From NCBI GenBank assembly GCA_028714395.1, contig JAQTMJ010000048.1, positions 1 to 6,391 on the forward strand: a stretch of DNA of 6,391 bases, read 5' to 3'. Shown here one piece after another: positions 5,991 through 6,391 of this stretch (its first letter is position 1; each line of letters starts with the position of its first letter). The DNA is from Candidatus Iainarchaeum sp. GTDB lineage: Archaea; Micrarchaeota; Micrarchaeia; Anstonellales; Bilamarchaeaceae. A model generated the notes under the pieces. The model was not told the origin of the DNA, made no database searches, and saw only the letters and a program-made list of their open reading frames with translations. The translations under genes were made by a program, and so were the position numbers.

Positions 5991-5996
5991 CACCTC
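5991..5996 (-). promoter_or_regulatory. Strong ribosome binding site of aspS
   Basis: The minus strand reads GAGGTG followed by GAT, almost the full complement of the archaeal 16S rRNA 3' end. It lies eight bases before the aspS ATG and confirms that start. Confidence 0.8.
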
Positions 5997-6019
5997 TTGA
6001 TTCTGCTTATGCGAACAAG

Positions 6020-6030
6020 ATTTTTAAAAC
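6020..6030 (-). promoter_or_regulatory. TATA box of the aspS-surE operon
   Basis: The minus strand reads GTTTTAAAAAT, centred near 6025, about 43 bases before the aspS ATG. Transcription would start near 6000, leaving a leader of about 17 bases that contains the GAGGTG site. The same T-rich stretch follows the stop of the upstream membrane-protein gene and could also help end its transcript. Confidence 0.6.
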
Positions 6031-6034
6031 ACGT

Positions 6035-6391
6035 TTATTTTTCCTTTCCGTAGAAATAGAGGAATAGGGCAAGCGAGAGATAGAAAATGAACATCTCGGA
6101 CTCCAGCCAGTTTGAGGCCGAATCTATGAGGGGGTTGAAGAATAGGGTGAGTTGCGCCAGCAGGGAGACGAATATTATCTTGCCCGGCAGAACTATGGGG
6201 TTCAGGCTACGCTTGGATTTTACGAAGAACAGGGCAAACAGGAACGCAAGGAAAAGGGAAAGGTGCTTCACGAACATTGCCAGCAGGTCAAAGGAGAAGA
6301 GGCTGAATACTGAAAAATCGCTCGCAGTGCGGACCTGGAGAATGAAATAATAGAGGAGAAAAGAAATGGCGTAGGCAGCTAGGGATTTGAG
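6035..6391 (-). CDS. C-terminal part of an unrecognised multi-pass membrane protein
   Basis: The frame has no stop up to the right edge, so the visible 118 residues are the C-terminal part of a longer gene or begin very near its start. An internal ATG at 6277 would give 80 residues but starts inside a hydrophobic segment, so I do not take it as the start. Counting from the edge, four hydrophobic stretches are seen: about 4-19 (SLAAYAISFLLYYFIL), 43-57 (preceded by the partly hydrophobic SLFSFDLLAMFV), 72-85 and 100-114. A basic KSKR loop at 58-61 between the second and third probably faces the cytoplasm, and the C-terminus is a short charged GKEK. There are no cysteines or conserved catalytic motifs in view. 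I cannot assign a family. It ends 52 bases before the aspS start on the same strand. Confidence 0.7.
   Translation of the reverse strand, partial: LKSLAAYAISFLLYYFILQVRTASDFSVFSLFSFDLLAMFVKHLSLFLAFLFALFFVKSKRSLNPIVLPGKIIFVSLLAQLTLFFNPLIDSASNWLESEMFIFYLSLALFLYFYGKEK

Noticed and set aside
6035..6277. Membrane protein called as a complete 80-residue small protein
   Set aside because: The reading frame is open through to 6391 and the extra residues encode another hydrophobic segment, so the start is probably outside the window.
1..6391. CRISPR array, insertion sequence, tRNA or rRNA gene
   Set aside because: No regularly spaced direct repeats, terminal inverted repeats, transposase motifs or structural RNA sequences were seen; nearly all the window is filled by seven protein genes.

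Overview
The window reads as a stretch of ordinary archaeal chromosome. The lineage calls come from the genes: archaeal translation factor aIF2-beta, an archaeal-type aspartyl-tRNA synthetase, short-type S-adenosylhomocysteine hydrolase, A/T-rich TATA-like boxes about 25 bases before starts, and GGTG/GAGGTG ribosome binding sites. Base composition is balanced (neither AT- nor GC-rich by eye). The very short intergenic gaps and the predicted non-discriminating AspRS would fit an uncultivated archaeon, possibly of the DPANN type, but the phylum cannot be decided from this sequence.

Layout, left to right. Bases 1-435: aIF2-beta on the minus strand, with a possible next gene starting at its 3' end. 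Bases 511-1770: S-adenosylhomocysteine (or S-inosylhomocysteine) hydrolase on the minus strand. Bases 1771-1830: a 60-base divergent promoter region with a near-palindromic TATA box. Bases 1831-3117: an MTA/SAH/5'-deoxyadenosine deaminase of the amidohydrolase superfamily on the plus strand. Bases 3114-3887: an unrecognised 257-residue protein whose GTG start overlaps the deaminase stop. Then comes a 23-base convergent junction. Bases 3911-4684 (surE) and 4693-5982 (aspS) form a minus-strand pair transcribed aspS then surE. Bases 6035-6391: the C-terminal part of a multi-pass membrane protein on the minus strand, whose frame stays open to the right edge.

How the genes fit together. The deaminase and the hydrolase face away from each other over one promoter region. 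Together they could recycle the by-product of SAM-dependent methylation: SAH to S-inosylhomocysteine by deamination, then cleavage to inosine and homocysteine, as described in Methanocaldococcus jannaschii. SurE, a nucleotidase, and AspRS are housekeeping genes. The AspRS carries His25 and Pro83 at the two positions that separate non-discriminating from discriminating archaeal AspRS. That predicts Asp-tRNAAsn formation and a GatCAB amidotransferase elsewhere in the genome.

I see no mobile element, CRISPR array, tRNA, rRNA or clear undescribed multi-gene system. The least explained items are the unknown protein coupled to the deaminase and the truncated membrane protein.
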